A stretch of DNA of 64,000 nt from the NCBI RefSeq assembly GCF_016820495.1, contig NZ_JADHDU010000001.1, positions 186,257-250,256 of the forward strand, given 5' to 3'. Of the stretch, positions 23,038-33,196 are shown one piece after another. A program made the translations under genes and the position numbers. The DNA is from Planococcus beigongshangi (GTDB lineage Bacteria > Bacillota > Bacilli > Bacillales_A > Planococcaceae). Position 1 is the first letter of the stretch. Each line of letters starts with the position of its first letter. Below the pieces are notes generated by a model. The model ran no database searches. It had not been told where the DNA came from and saw only the letters and a list, made by a program, of their open reading frames with translations.

Positions 23038-23887
23038 GAAAGAACAAATTTTTGAGGCCCTTAACTGGGCTTCTTCTTATTTATCGGAGAATGCGCGGGA
23101 AGAGGCGGCGGCAAGGATCCTTCTGCAGCATGTGCTTGGCGTCAGCCATGCGGGATTACTGGCTTCTCTGCGGGATGAGCTTGGTGAACTGGATAGTGAA
23201 CAATTCTGGAACCTTGTCAGGCAGTTTGCAAAAGGCACGCCTGTTCAGCATCTGACCGGCTATGAAATGTTTTATGGCAGGGAATTTTCCGTTAATCCGG
23301 ATGTGCTTATTCCCCGTCCTGAAACGGAAGAATTGGTGGAAGAAACACTTGCAGCCATCCGCGTCAATATCAGGGTCCCATCGCCGAAAATCGCTGATAT
23401 CGGGACAGGCAGCGGGATCATCGCGATTACGATGAAAAAGGAATTGCCGTCTTCGGAAGTCACTGCGACTGATATTTCCCCGGAAGCCCTGGCTGTGGCC
23501 CGGCAGAATGCAGCGGCCCTGGAAGCGGACATCAATTTCAAACTGGGTGACTTGCTTGATCCGCTGAAAGGCCGGAAATGGGATGTCATCCTGTCGAATC
23601 CACCTTATATCGCTCATTCAGAGGCAGATGGGATGGCAGATACGGTTAAGGACTACGAACCGCATTCCGCTTTATTTGCTGAAGAAAATGGCTTGGCCCT
23701 GTATCATAAGATGATGGAAGGCATTCCTGATCTGCTGAATAAACCCGGTATTGTCGGAGTGGAAATCGGACATCTGCAGGGAGAAGCCGTAAAAACGATG
23801 ATGAAAAAAGCTTTTCCACAGGCTGAAATTTATGTAAAGAAAGATATCAACAAAAATGACCGGATGGTTTTCTGCATCAACAGGTGA
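23030..23887 (+). CDS. prmC: Release factor glutamine methyltransferase
   Basis: Methylates the GGQ glutamine of release factors, including the one encoded just upstream; 285 residues. SAM motif DIGTGSGI (residues 123-130) and NPPY at 190-193 that binds the glutamine. The start codon overlaps the end of prfA, so translation is coupled. In sporulating relatives spoIIR commonly lies between prmC and ywlC; here the two are only 88 bases apart. Confidence 0.95.
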   Translation: MHKKEQIFEALNWASSYLSENAREEAAARILLQHVLGVSHAGLLASLRDELGELDSEQFWNLVRQFAKGTPVQHLTGYEMFYGREFSVNPDVLIPRPETEELVEETLAAIRVNIRVPSPKIADIGTGSGIIAITMKKELPSSEVTATDISPEALAVARQNAAALEADINFKLGDLLDPLKGRKWDVILSNPPYIAHSEADGMADTVKDYEPHSALFAEENGLALYHKMMEGIPDLLNKPGIVGVEIGHLQGEAVKTMMKKAFPQAEIYVKKDINKNDRMVFCINR

Positions 23888-23888
23888 T

Positions 23889-23940
23889 TTGTGCACAAAA
23901 TGGGTATAAGTTTGACAGACTTACCCACATTTGTGGACAA
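23889..23940. repeat. 52-bp imperfect palindrome between prmC and the t6A gene
   Basis: Outer arms TTGTGCACAAA and TTTGTGGACAA pair with one mismatch; inner TGGGT/ACCCA and AAGT/ACTT pair with small offsets. No T run follows, so it is not a simple terminator. The right arm read in reverse, TTGTCCACA, differs from a DnaA box by one base. Confidence 0.65.
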
Positions 23941-23975
23941 TCAGAGGGGAACCTAAGGAAATAGGAGTTGCTGAG

Positions 23976-24968
23976 ATGAACACGGAAGTAATTCTTGTGG
24001 ACAAGAATGTGAATAAAGAAGAAACTTATACACAAGCTGTGGATATCATTCGCGGCGGCGGAGTAGTGGCGTTTCCGACTGAAACTGTCTATGGGTTGGG
24101 GGCAGACGCTACGAACGGTGAAGCCGTCAGTAAAATATTCGAAGCTAAAGGGCGGCCATCAGATAATCCATTGATCGTACATGTGGATTCGAAAGAAGCG
24201 GCTGTCCAATGTGCCGACTCTGTTTCGGACAAGGCATTGCAGCTGATGGATGCGTTTTGGCCAGGGGCGTTGACATTGATCCTGAAATCCAGACCCGACT
24301 TGTTTGCACCCAATGTCACTGCTGACCTGGATACGGTAGGGATACGTGTGCCGAACCATCCGGTGGCGCTGAATTTACTGAAACGTGTGCAATTGCCGAT
24401 TGCAGCGCCAAGCGCCAATACGAGCGGGAAGCCGAGCCCGACACTCGGGGAGCATGTTTATCATGACATGGAAGACAAGATTCCACTGATACTTGATGGA
24501 GGGGCGACAAAAATCGGCATCGAATCGACAGTCATCGATATGACAGCCGAACCTCCAGTCATCCTGCGTCCGGGAAATGTGACGAAAGAGCAGATTGAAG
24601 GCGTCATCGGGACTGTCAGATTATCTGCTGAAATCCATGGCAATGCACCGAAGTCTCCGGGCATGAAATATACGCATTACGCGCCGGATGCACCGGTTTA
24701 TCTGATTGAAGATGACAACAAATTAATCACCATGGCTATCGGGCATTTACAGGGCAAAGGCAAAAAAGTGGCGGTATTGAGCCCGACAGAATATCCGGAG
24801 GCCGATTACCATTTTCCTCTGAGTGCAGAAACTTTATACAGCAGCCTCCGCAAATGTGATATGACCGATGCCGATTTGATCCTGGCGGGCGTTCCGGCTG
24901 ACCGGGACGACAATGATTTCATGATGAACCGTCTGGAAAAAGCGGCAGACCATAAATGGTTCAGCTGA
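23976..24968 (+). CDS. ywlC: L-threonylcarbamoyladenylate synthase (Sua5/YwlC)
   Basis: Makes threonylcarbamoyl-AMP from threonine, bicarbonate and ATP for the t6A base of tRNA. 330 residues: the YrdC domain (about 15-200; VAFPTETVYGLGADA, KGRPSDNPLIVH) plus a C-terminal Sua5 domain (SPGMKYTHYAPDAPVYL), so this is the long Sua5 type. The ATG at 23976 is 8 bases after AGGAG. Confidence 0.94.
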   Translation: MNTEVILVDKNVNKEETYTQAVDIIRGGGVVAFPTETVYGLGADATNGEAVSKIFEAKGRPSDNPLIVHVDSKEAAVQCADSVSDKALQLMDAFWPGALTLILKSRPDLFAPNVTADLDTVGIRVPNHPVALNLLKRVQLPIAAPSANTSGKPSPTLGEHVYHDMEDKIPLILDGGATKIGIESTVIDMTAEPPVILRPGNVTKEQIEGVIGTVRLSAEIHGNAPKSPGMKYTHYAPDAPVYLIEDDNKLITMAIGHLQGKGKKVAVLSPTEYPEADYHFPLSAETLYSSLRKCDMTDADLILAGVPADRDDNDFMMNRLEKAADHKWFS

Positions 24969-24994
24969 ATGAATGATGGAAAGCGGGTGACAGG

Positions 24995-25432
24995 ATGAAA
25001 ATCGTATTTGTTTGCACGGGAAATACTTGCAGAAGCCCTATGGCCGAAGCGATTCTTGCGTCAAAAAAACTTAAGGGCATCGAAGTTCGTTCTGCTGGAG
25101 TTTTCGCAGGCAGCGCACCGATTTCCGTGAATGCCGGAGCAGTTCTTGAAAATCAGGGGATTGAATTCGATCATACTTCGCGGCCGTTGATGACGGAAGA
25201 CCTCGAATGGGCGGATATCATCTTAACGATGACTTTGTCGCATAAGCAATTGATACTTCAGCAGCATCCGGGCGCTTCGGACAGATTATTTACATTGAAG
25301 GAATATGTTTCAGGTGCAGCCGAAGATGTCAGCGATCCATACGGGGGTTCCTATTCCATATACGAAAAAACATATGAAGAATTGCGCGGATTGATCGACA
25401 GGCTGGAGCAGAAATTGCTGATGGCCAAATAA
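24995..25432 (+). CDS. ywlE: Protein arginine phosphatase YwlE
   Basis: Low-molecular-weight phosphatase of 145 residues. The loop CTGNTCRSP has the nucleophile Cys7, Arg13 and Thr11; Thr at that place is the known determinant that makes YwlE prefer phospho-arginine over phospho-tyrosine. The general acid is Asp114 in SDPYGGS. It counteracts the McsB arginine kinase in protein quality control. B. subtilis has ywlD between ywlC and ywlE; it is missing here. Confidence 0.93.
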   Translation: MKIVFVCTGNTCRSPMAEAILASKKLKGIEVRSAGVFAGSAPISVNAGAVLENQGIEFDHTSRPLMTEDLEWADIILTMTLSHKQLILQQHPGASDRLFTLKEYVSGAAEDVSDPYGGSYSIYEKTYEELRGLIDRLEQKLLMAK

Positions 25433-25444
25433 ATCCGAAAGTCA

Positions 25445-25477
25445 GCCACCGGCATTTATGCGGGTGGTTTTATTTTT
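25445..25477 (+). terminator. Terminator after ywlE
   Basis: GCCACC pairs with GGTGG(T) around a GC-closed loop, followed by TTTTATTTTT. Confidence 0.75.
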
Positions 25478-25513
25478 CTACTATTATTAAGCAGAGCTAA
25501 ATATTAAACAGAA

Positions 25514-25562
25514 GGCGATATTCCGCAAAACAGCTGCGCTTTCCAAAACACGTGCTCCTGTC
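25514..25562 (-). repeat. Partial MITE-like repeat end
   Basis: On the minus strand it reads GGAGCACGTGTTTTGGAAAG then GCGCAGCTGTTTTGCGGAATATC, matching the right end of the element in the pyrG leader. Only one end is present. The rest of 25433-25682 holds only the ywlE terminator. Confidence 0.7.
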
Positions 25563-25682
25563 TCTGTCCCCAGTGAATGAAGGTTCTCTTTATAGGCTTT
25601 TACACATAAAGGTGTTAAAATGAAAACAAAGTGCAAGAGCTCCAAAGCTTTTGTGCTGACAGAAAAGGAAAGAGGGTTAATT

Positions 25683-26120
25683 ATGAAAATCGCTATTTCT
25701 TCAGATCATGGCGGCAACAATCTCCGCAAGGAAATCGTCAATCTTTTAAACGAGATGGGGATGGAATATAAAGATTTTGGCCCGCATACAGACGATTCAG
25801 TGGATTATCCGGATTACGCCACTCCGGTTGCAGAAGCAGTGGTGAACGGAGAAGCGGATCGCGGGATCCTGATCTGCGGCACCGGCATCGGCATGTCGAT
25901 CGCAGCCAATAAAGTCAAAGGGATCCGTTGTGCCCTTGTACATGACGTTTTCAGTGCAAAAGCGACGAGAGGCCATAATGACTCGAATGTCCTCGCTATG
26001 GGTGAACGCGTTGTAGGTCCCGGGCTTGCGCGTGAAATTGCCAGAACATGGCTGACTGAGGAATTTGAAGGCGGCCGCCACGATAAACGCATTCAGAAAA
26101 TCACAAACTTAGAAAAATAA
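25683..26120 (+). CDS. rpiB: Ribose-5-phosphate isomerase B
   Basis: Interconverts ribose 5-phosphate and ribulose 5-phosphate; 145 residues. SSDHGGNNLRKEI at the start and ICGTGIGMSIAANKVKGIR with Cys65 and Thr67 are the active-site motifs. The ATG at 25683 follows AAAGAGGG; the same frame runs 21 codons further upstream, but that part is not family-like. Confidence 0.94.
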   Translation: MKIAISSDHGGNNLRKEIVNLLNEMGMEYKDFGPHTDDSVDYPDYATPVAEAVVNGEADRGILICGTGIGMSIAANKVKGIRCALVHDVFSAKATRGHNDSNVLAMGERVVGPGLAREIARTWLTEEFEGGRHDKRIQKITNLEK

Positions 26121-26132
26121 GGGGTGGTGGAC

Positions 26133-26717
26133 ATGCAAACTTTATGGCAATTGCAGCTGGAAGAAACTTTGGGTGAACTGGAACAGGATATCATTTTCAG
26201 AAAAGGCCAGGTCTTTGTAGTCGGCTGCTCCACTTCGGAAGTCATCGGAAAGAAAATCGGCAGCGGAGGCGGAATGGACATTGCCGAAAGTTTGTATGAA
26301 CCGCTTCAGAAATTTGCAGAACGCCATAAGCTTTTTTTAGCATTCCAAGGTTGTGAACATATCAATCGCGCGCTGACCGTCGAACGGCACGCCGCTGAGA
26401 AATATGGGTGGGAGCCGGTATCTGTCATACCGGTGGCAAAAGCCGGCGGTTCGATGAGTGCTTATGCATACAGCCGGATGAATGATCCGGTAGTCGTCGA
26501 AGAAATCCAGGCGCACGCTGGTATTGATATCGGACAGACGATGATCGGCATGCATTTAAAAAGAGTGGCCGTTCCGGTACGCACATCTGTTAAACTGATA
26601 GGAGATGCGATTGTTACTACCGCAACCACCCGCCCTAAATTGATCGGCGGCGAACGTGCCAGTTACAGTCGTGAGTATGTTCAATTACAGGAGGGAAATC
26701 TAGATGGAATTGATTAA
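26133..26717 (+). CDS. ywlG: UPF0340 / TIGR01440 protein YwlG
   Basis: A conserved Firmicutes protein of 194 residues and unknown function, with [18 protein letters not shown] near the N terminus and [12 protein letters not shown] in the middle. It lies between rpiB and glyA as in B. subtilis. The start at 26133 follows AAGGGGTGG by 6 bases. Its last 14 bases overlap glyA, which suggests coupled expression. Confidence 0.88.
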   Translation: MQTLWQLQLEETLGELEQDIIFRKGQVFVVGCSTSEVIGKKIGSGGGMDIAESLYEPLQKFAERHKLFLAFQGCEHINRALTVERHAAEKYGWEPVSVIPVAKAGGSMSAYAYSRMNDPVVVEEIQAHAGIDIGQTMIGMHLKRVAVPVRTSVKLIGDAIVTTATTRPKLIGGERASYSREYVQLQEGNLDGID

Positions 26718-27939
26718 AGCGCAAGATCAGGCAGTATGGGAAGCGATGAATGCGGAAAAAAACCGCCAGGAAGCGAATATCGAACTGATTGCATCAGAAA
26801 ACTTTGTCTCGCAGGCTGTTATGGATGCACAGGGATCGGTATTGACCAATAAATATGCGGAAGGCTACCCGGACAAACGTTATTACGGCGGCTGTGAATA
26901 TGTGGATATAGTGGAAAACATTGCAAGAGATCGCCTGAAAGAAATCTTCGGAGCGGATCATGCAAACGTCCAGCCGCATTCAGGTTCACAGGCTAATATG
27001 GCCGTGTATACTGCTGTTCTTGAAAAAGGCGATACGATTCTGGGGATGAACCTCAACCACGGCGGCCACTTGACCCACGGCAGCAAAGTGAATTTCAGCG
27101 GCATGCAATACAATTTCGTGGAATACGGTGTAGATGAAGAAACACACTTGATCGACTATGAAAAAGTACGTGAAGCGGCACTTGAACATAAGCCTAAAAT
27201 GATTGTAGCTGGAGCAAGCGCTTACTCGCGCAAAATCGATTTTGCGAAATTCCGTGAAATCGCTGATGAAGTGGGTGCCTATCTTTTCGTGGATATGGCG
27301 CATATCGCCGGCCTCGTAGCTGCCGGTGCCCATCCAAACCCGGTGCCGCATGCTCATTTCGTCACTTCCACCACTCATAAAACCCTTCGCGGTCCACGCG
27401 GCGGACTGATTCTCTGCAAAGCGGAATTCGCTAAGAAAATTGATAAAACAATTTTTCCGGGAATCCAGGGCGGGCCGCTTATGCATGTGATCGCTTCCAA
27501 AGCAGTAGCTTTCGGTGAAGCACAGCAGCCCGAGTTCAAGGAATACATTGAACAGGTTGTCAAGAATGCCAAAGCTCTGGCTGAAGGCTTGATGGCAGAA
27601 GGCGTCGATATCGTTTCAAAAGGAACCGATAATCATCTGATGCTGATCGATACGCGTTCACTCAATCTGACAGGCAAAGTGGCTGAAAAAGTCTTGGATG
27701 AAGTCGGAATTACAACGAATAAAAATACGATTCCGTTTGATCCGGAAAGCCCATTTGTCACATCAGGGATCCGCCTGGGGACACCGGCCGTTACGTCACG
27801 CGGCTTCAAAGAGCCTGAGATGAAGGAAATCGCTTCGATTATCGCAATGCTTCTGAAAAATCCTGAAGATGAAAAAGCGAAGAAGGAAGCGGCAGATCGC
27901 ACTGCTAAATTGACTGCCAGTTTCCCGCTATACAAATAA
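26704..27939 (+). CDS. glyA: Serine hydroxymethyltransferase
   Basis: PLP enzyme converting serine and tetrahydrofolate to glycine and methylene-THF; 411 residues. The PLP lysine is Lys226 in [18 protein letters not shown] and HSGSQAN motifs are intact. AGGAGGG lies 8 bases before the ATG, inside the end of ywlG. Confidence 0.96.
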   Translation: MELIKAQDQAVWEAMNAEKNRQEANIELIASENFVSQAVMDAQGSVLTNKYAEGYPDKRYYGGCEYVDIVENIARDRLKEIFGADHANVQPHSGSQANMAVYTAVLEKGDTILGMNLNHGGHLTHGSKVNFSGMQYNFVEYGVDEETHLIDYEKVREAALEHKPKMIVAGASAYSRKIDFAKFREIADEVGAYLFVDMAHIAGLVAAGAHPNPVPHAHFVTSTTHKTLRGPRGGLILCKAEFAKKIDKTIFPGIQGGPLMHVIASKAVAFGEAQQPEFKEYIEQVVKNAKALAEGLMAEGVDIVSKGTDNHLMLIDTRSLNLTGKVAEKVLDEVGITTNKNTIPFDPESPFVTSGIRLGTPAVTSRGFKEPEMKEIASIIAMLLKNPEDEKAKKEAADRTAKLTASFPLYK

Positions 27940-27944
27940 GATGG

Positions 27945-27985
27945 ATGCAGCAGCTGTCAAATAAGGCAGTTGGCTGCATTTTTTC
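27945..27985 (+). terminator. Terminator after glyA
   Basis: ATGCAGC..CTGTC pairs with GGCAG..GGCTGCAT, followed by TTTTTT. Confidence 0.85.
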
Positions 27986-28014
27986 TCAATTCACTACGAA
28001 AGCAGGGGTTCCTG

Positions 28015-30189
28015 ATGCCAAACAATAAAATAGAAAAGGAAAAATATATAATTATTGATTGGCTCAGTCGCCTCGGTGTCGAATTTCAGACAGGATTTGT
28101 CGTTGTCAATTCGGAACAGGAAGATCAGCCGATTCTATATGCGAATAATGCATTTTATGAAATGACCGGTTATTCCGAAGAGGAAGTGCTCGGAAAAAAT
28201 GGCCGATTTTTACATGGTGAAAAAACAGACAAAATAGTGAGTGAAAAAATCCGGGAAAGTTCGATTTCGGATAAGGCAGGGACTTTTGAAATCGTCAATT
28301 ATCAAAAAGACGAAAAACCGTTCTGGAATGAAATTACGGTTCAGCCGATCAGCGTAGAAGGCGGCAAGCACCGGTACACACTCATGTTGATGAAAAACAT
28401 TGATGACCGGAAACGGGAAGAGGCTTTGATCCAGCTTCAGCAGGAAGCATATACCGGTATCGAAAAAGGTTATATGCTCAATTCGCTGCTGGAGAATGTC
28501 TGCAGGATCATCGAATCGTTCTTCAAAGATGGCACCACATGCACGATCCTGTTCATCGATGAAAAAAACAGGTTCCGGGACGTGGCAGGGAAATCCATGC
28601 CTAAAAAATTCCGTAACCACATTAACGGCCAGGAAGCAAGACCGAACTCGGGATCTTGCGGAGCAGCTTTCCACAGCGGCCAATCGGTGATCGCTGAAAA
28701 TATGCTGGAGGATGACTTATGGACAGAATACCGCGATTTGGTCATCGAGCATGGTTTCAAATCAAGCTGGTCTGTTCCGTTTCTGGATAAAGACGGAAAT
28801 GCCATCGGCACACTGGGCATTTATTTCCCTTCTATTACAAAGCCTGAGGAGAAGGATTATAATTTCCTGGAAAGAATTGCACCCACTATTTCATTGACTG
28901 TAAAGTATTCCCGTCAACAGGAGGAAATGCTGAAACTTGCCTATATGGACCGGGCGACAGGACTTCGCAACCGCAATTACTTCATGATCGAACTGGCTTC
29001 ACTGCTTGAAGAGAACAAGGAAGGCATGATCGCTTTCTTGTCGGTGGATGAATACTTTAAAGTGGTGGATCAATATGGCCACCGTGCAGGAGATCAATTG
29101 ATCCAGGAAATCGGCAAACGTTTCAGTATGGCGACTTCTTCACGGGAAGCATTGATCGCCCGTTTTTCCGATTCTACATTAGCGCTGGTCAGCCTGATGC
29201 CGCTGGATCAAATTCCGGATTACCTGGAAGAGCTGTCGAAATTATTGACCGAACCGATCACAGTCAGAGATATGGAATTGTTCCTGTCGCTGAAAACCGG
29301 GGTTTCCATCATTACTGCGATGCAGCAGGATGTGGAAGAGTTGATCCGCCATGCAGACAGTGCCTTATCGAAAGCGAAATTGCTGGCAGGGGATTCGATC
29401 TGTTATTACGAGAACGAACATGATGAATACATGATGCGCAATCTCCGTATCGCGAACGAGTTGTCAGCAGCGCTGAGACGTGATGAAATCAAAGTTCATC
29501 TGCAGCCGAAAGTGGATATGCAGACGGGGAAGATCCTGAGCTTTGAAGCGCTCGCCCGTTGGAATTCCCCGGAACTCGGCAATATAGCACCCGATGTTTT
29601 CATTCCGGCGGCAGAAAAGAACGGCAAGATCCGGATGCTGGAACAAAATGTCCTGAATCGGGTGCTGGAATGGCTGCAAAAGCGGAAGCAGCAAGACCAG
29701 GAACTGATGCAGGTGGCCATCAATATTTCAGCGGATCATTTCTTCCATCATTCATTTGTTCCGAACCTCGTGGATATGACAGAGAGATACGGCATCGACC
29801 GCAGACTGATCCAACTTGAAATTACGGAGCGCATCGGGTTTGTAGATATCGAGGCAGCCCGTAAGATCTTTAAACAATTGACGAATTATGGATTTACAAG
29901 TTCAGTGGACGACTTTGGGACCGGCTACTCTTCTTTAAGCTATTTGCAGAAGCTGCCGGTCAGCGAAGTGAAGATCGACCGTTCGTTCATCTCCAAAATG
30001 CATGAGCGGGATACGCTGGCAATTGTCCGTACCATCATTCAACTGGCGGAAAACCTGGGGCTCACATCTGTCGCTGAAGGCGTAGAAACGGAAGAGCAGA
30101 AGGAGCAATTGCTGAAGCTCGGCTGCCGCATCGGCCAAGGGTATTATTTCTATCGCCCGATGCCGATGGATGATGCAAATATTCTATAG
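28015..30189 (+). CDS. PAS(LOV-like)-GAF-GGDEF-EAL c-di-GMP phosphodiesterase
   Basis: 724 residues. The PAS domain (about 20-130) closely resembles a LOV flavin domain (GKNGRFLHGEKTD, then NYQKDEKPFWNE with Asn95 and Asn105), but the photoactive Cys is Gly63. A GAF domain spans about 150-295. The GGDEF domain (305-465) is degenerate, with FSDST at 384-388 where GGDEF should be. The EAL domain (475-720) keeps Glu511, Asn570, Glu602, Asp632-Asp633, Lys653, Glu688 and Gln708, so it should hydrolyse c-di-GMP. No membrane segment is seen. It is a single gene between two terminators, and its ligand is unknown. Confidence 0.9.
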   Translation: MPNNKIEKEKYIIIDWLSRLGVEFQTGFVVVNSEQEDQPILYANNAFYEMTGYSEEEVLGKNGRFLHGEKTDKIVSEKIRESSISDKAGTFEIVNYQKDEKPFWNEITVQPISVEGGKHRYTLMLMKNIDDRKREEALIQLQQEAYTGIEKGYMLNSLLENVCRIIESFFKDGTTCTILFIDEKNRFRDVAGKSMPKKFRNHINGQEARPNSGSCGAAFHSGQSVIAENMLEDDLWTEYRDLVIEHGFKSSWSVPFLDKDGNAIGTLGIYFPSITKPEEKDYNFLERIAPTISLTVKYSRQQEEMLKLAYMDRATGLRNRNYFMIELASLLEENKEGMIAFLSVDEYFKVVDQYGHRAGDQLIQEIGKRFSMATSSREALIARFSDSTLALVSLMPLDQIPDYLEELSKLLTEPITVRDMELFLSLKTGVSIITAMQQDVEELIRHADSALSKAKLLAGDSICYYENEHDEYMMRNLRIANELSAALRRDEIKVHLQPKVDMQTGKILSFEALARWNSPELGNIAPDVFIPAAEKNGKIRMLEQNVLNRVLEWLQKRKQQDQELMQVAINISADHFFHHSFVPNLVDMTERYGIDRRLIQLEITERIGFVDIEAARKIFKQLTNYGFTSSVDDFGTGYSSLSYLQKLPVSEVKIDRSFISKMHERDTLAIVRTIIQLAENLGLTSVAEGVETEEQKEQLLKLGCRIGQGYYFYRPMPMDDANIL

Positions 30190-30198
30190 GATAAAATT

Positions 30199-30226
30199 GG
30201 TTTCGCTGATGCGAAGCCTTTTTTTA
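30199..30226 (+). terminator. Terminator after the EAL gene
   Basis: GGTTTCGC and GCGAAGCC pair over a four-base loop, followed by seven T. Confidence 0.85.
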
Positions 30227-30344
30227 TTGGCTTGAATCGTGAAATTTCGCAACGGGACAAAACTGTCGGCCTGCCGAACATTTAAATGGAAAAAAGTCAG
30301 AAAAATTACAATGCTTGCTGAGGACTTCAGAGCTTAATGATTTC

Positions 30345-30353
30345 TGTTATACT
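30345..30353 (+). promoter_or_regulatory. Extended -10 promoter of upp
   Basis: TGTTATACT, 36 bases before the upp start; the -35 box is poor. Confidence 0.4.
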
Positions 30354-30358
30354 ATTGA

Positions 30359-31018
<660 letters not shown>

Positions 31019-31022
31019 TATA

Positions 31023-31374
31023 GAAAAGCGACGGCACCCGTTTAGCCCCGACAAGCGCTGGAGAGCTTGAAAGTAATGGCGTCTTTTGCCATTACTGGCA
31101 AGACCGAAGCGACTCGAGGGGCTGGGTCGCCGGAGTCTGGACAAAGAAAAGCGACAACGGCCGTTCAGCTCCGGCAAGCGTAAGACGGTCCGGCAGAGTG
31201 GCGTCCTTTGCCACGGCAGCTGGACTGGCTTACGACTCGAGGAGTTGGCCCGTTGGAGTCTGGACACATAGAAAAGCGACGGCAAAGAGATGGCCCAAGG
31301 TTTATGGGCCCATCTCTTTGCGACGAAGCAGTGCAGCGATGCAACTTTTAATCCTGCAGCAGCTGGAGTTTAGA
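31023..31374 (+). repeat. Two family-1 repeats and one hybrid repeat, head to tail
   Basis: Copies at 31023-31143 and 31146-31266 each run from GAAAAGCGAC to GTCTGGACA. Pairings differ but are kept: AGCCCC/GGGGCT in the first; AGCTCC/GGAGTT, CGTAAG/CTTACG and CAACGG/CCGTTG in the second. At 31271-31374 the GAAAAGCGACGGC start is followed by a different hairpin, AAAGAGATGGCCCA / TGGGCCCATCTCTTT, then GCGACGAAGCAGTGCAGCG, and ends with a family-1-like GCAGCTGGAGTTTAGA. Nothing else lies between upp and the epimerase gene. Confidence 0.85.
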
Positions 31375-31399
31375 AAATGATAAAGTGAGGCTGATCCAC

Positions 31400-32518
31400 T
31401 TGACCAAGAAATTGAAAGTCATGACGATCTTCGGTACACGTCCGGAAGCCATCAAAATGGCGCCGCTTGTACTGGAACTTCAAAAACATCCCAACACGAT
31501 CGAACCGCTTGTGACAGTAACTGCCCAGCACCGTGAAATGCTTGATCAGGTACTGGAGACATTCAAGATCACACCGGATTTCGATTTGAACATTATGAAA
31601 GACCGCCAGACGCTGATCGATGTGACGACCCGTGCGCTGGAAGGCCTGGATAAAGTGATGAAGGAAGCGAAACCGGATATCGTTCTGGTGCACGGCGATA
31701 CGTCGACGACTTTCGTCGCCAGCCTGGCCGCTTTCTATAACCAGATTGCGGTAGGACATGTAGAGGCAGGTCTTCGCACGCATAATAAATTCTCGCCTTA
31801 TCCGGAAGAGATGAACCGGCAGTTGACCGGCGTCATCGCGGATCTGCATTTTGCGCCGACTGAAAAATCAGCGCAAAACCTGCGGACAGAGAATAAAAAG
31901 GAAGAAGCGATTTATATCACCGGCAATACGGCAATCGACGCATTGCAGACAACGGTGAAAGAAAGCTATTCACATCCAATTCTCGAGAAAATCGGTTCTG
32001 ATCGCATGATCCTGCTGACGGCACACCGCCGTGAGAATCTCGGGGAACCGATGCGCAATATGTTCCGTGCGATCAAACGCCTGATCGAAGAGCATGAGGA
32101 TATCCAGGTCGTCTACCCGGTGCATATGAATCCGGCAGTTCGTGAAGTGGCGGACGAAGTGCTTGGCCGTGACCCGAGAATCCATCTGATCGAACCGCTT
32201 GAAGTATTGGATTTCCATAATTTCGCGGCACGTTCCTTCATTATATTGACGGATTCCGGCGGTATTCAGGAAGAAGCGCCGTCACTGGGTAAACCGGTAT
32301 TGGTGCTGCGTGACACGACTGAACGTCCGGAAGGCATCGACGCAGGCACATTGAAGCTTGCGGGGACGGATGAAGAAACGATTTATGGTTTGGCGAAAGA
32401 GCTATTGACAGATGAAGCGGCTTACAAGGCAATGGCCCATGCCTCAAATCCTTATGGTGACGGCAAGGCGTCTGCACGAATAGTGGAAGCGCTTCATGAG
32501 TATTTCAATAAGAAATAA
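31400..32518 (+). CDS. mnaA: UDP-N-acetylglucosamine 2-epimerase (non-hydrolysing)
   Basis: Interconverts UDP-GlcNAc and UDP-ManNAc for teichoic-acid linkage units and other wall polymers; 372 residues. FGTRPEAIKMAPL, VHGDTSTTF, GHVEAGLRT and LTDSGGIQEEAP are the family motifs. A TTG start at 31400 is chosen because GTGAGG lies 9 bases upstream and the product then begins TKKLKVMTIFGTRPE; a GTG at 31385 is inside that site. The place between upp and the atp operon is shared with other Bacillales. Confidence 0.93.
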   Translation: MTKKLKVMTIFGTRPEAIKMAPLVLELQKHPNTIEPLVTVTAQHREMLDQVLETFKITPDFDLNIMKDRQTLIDVTTRALEGLDKVMKEAKPDIVLVHGDTSTTFVASLAAFYNQIAVGHVEAGLRTHNKFSPYPEEMNRQLTGVIADLHFAPTEKSAQNLRTENKKEEAIYITGNTAIDALQTTVKESYSHPILEKIGSDRMILLTAHRRENLGEPMRNMFRAIKRLIEEHEDIQVVYPVHMNPAVREVADEVLGRDPRIHLIEPLEVLDFHNFAARSFIILTDSGGIQEEAPSLGKPVLVLRDTTERPEGIDAGTLKLAGTDEETIYGLAKELLTDEAAYKAMAHASNPYGDGKASARIVEALHEYFNKK

Positions 32519-32597
32519 ACGATACATTTAAAAAGAAAAAGTATCCTTGATATACCGCTCAGTCCATAGGCGCGCCTGTGCTAGAGAAGTCTTTAGA

Positions 32598-32736
32598 GAT
32601 ATGGAGCAAAACAGCGAAGAGTTGACCGACGCCTGCGAGGGCAAATCTTTGCGACGAAGCAGCTCAGCGATGCAGGAGCAGTGGCTATGCCAAAGCTTAG
32701 GTAAAGTCTTCGGAGCTGTTTTGCGGAATATTGGCA
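32598..32736 (+). repeat. MITE-like element with terminal inverted repeats
   Basis: Left end GATATGGAGCAAAACAGC, right end GCTGTTTTGCGGAATATT; the ends pair except for three central bases. Inside is a hairpin-plus-tail module, AAGAGTTG..CAAATCTT then TTGCGACGAAGCAGCTCAGC. No coding potential. Apart from this and the atp promoter, 32519-32972 holds nothing clear. Confidence 0.75.
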
Positions 32737-32828
32737 ACCATAGATTTTCGCTTAATTTTATTAGTTGTGAATTTTTGTCCACAATATGTCAGGTGCGATT
32801 TGCTTGTGAAGTTTTTCACTTCTATCAA

Positions 32829-32857
32829 TTGACATGATTTTACCCCTATTGTATGCT
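32829..32857 (+). promoter_or_regulatory. Promoter of the atp operon
   Basis: TTGACA is perfect, followed by exactly 17 bases and TATGCT, 115 bases before the first atp gene. Confidence 0.7.
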
Positions 32858-32972
32858 TACAAAGGGTATGCATGAGAAGGTTTTTTTACATAATATTTTA
32901 TGCTAAAAGCCTGATGCGACTGCTCTTTTTTAGGGGTAAAATGTCAAATCAACGAATTTCGAGGGGTTTATC

Positions 32973-33194
32973 ATGCACCCAAAAAAAAGTCCCTTACAAG
33001 CGATGGCACTTTACAGCGCCATCCTCTCACAACTTGTCGGGTCCGTACTCATCGGTGCGTTCACAGGTATGTGGCTCGATCGACAGTCCGGAACCGCCCC
33101 GCTCTTTCTTATCATCTGCCTTTTCGCAGGCATTACCACAGGCGTCTGGGCAATGCTAAAGACCGTCCAAAAATTCGAATCAGGAGACAAGTGA
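32973..33194 (+). CDS. atpZ: AtpZ/AtpI-family small membrane protein
   Basis: 73 residues with two predicted membrane helices (about 14-34 and 42-62), starting MHPKKSPLQAMALYS. Small proteins of this family sit at the head of atp operons in several Bacilli and have been linked with Mg/Ca uptake and assembly of the ATP synthase. The ATG follows GAGGGG. It ends 2 bases before atpI. The family name is likely; the precise role is not shown by sequence. Confidence 0.75.
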   Translation: MHPKKSPLQAMALYSAILSQLVGSVLIGAFTGMWLDRQSGTAPLFLIICLFAGITTGVWAMLKTVQKFESGDK

Positions 33195-33196
33195 AC

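Noticed and set aside
31086..31380. Open frames within the repeats after upp
   Set aside because: They follow the repeat sequence, lack ribosome sites, and similar frames appear in every GC-rich repeat copy.
32872..33159. Open frame of 95 codons overlapping atpZ
   Set aside because: It is out of frame with a clear atpZ/atpI pair, has no ribosome site and no family-like sequence.
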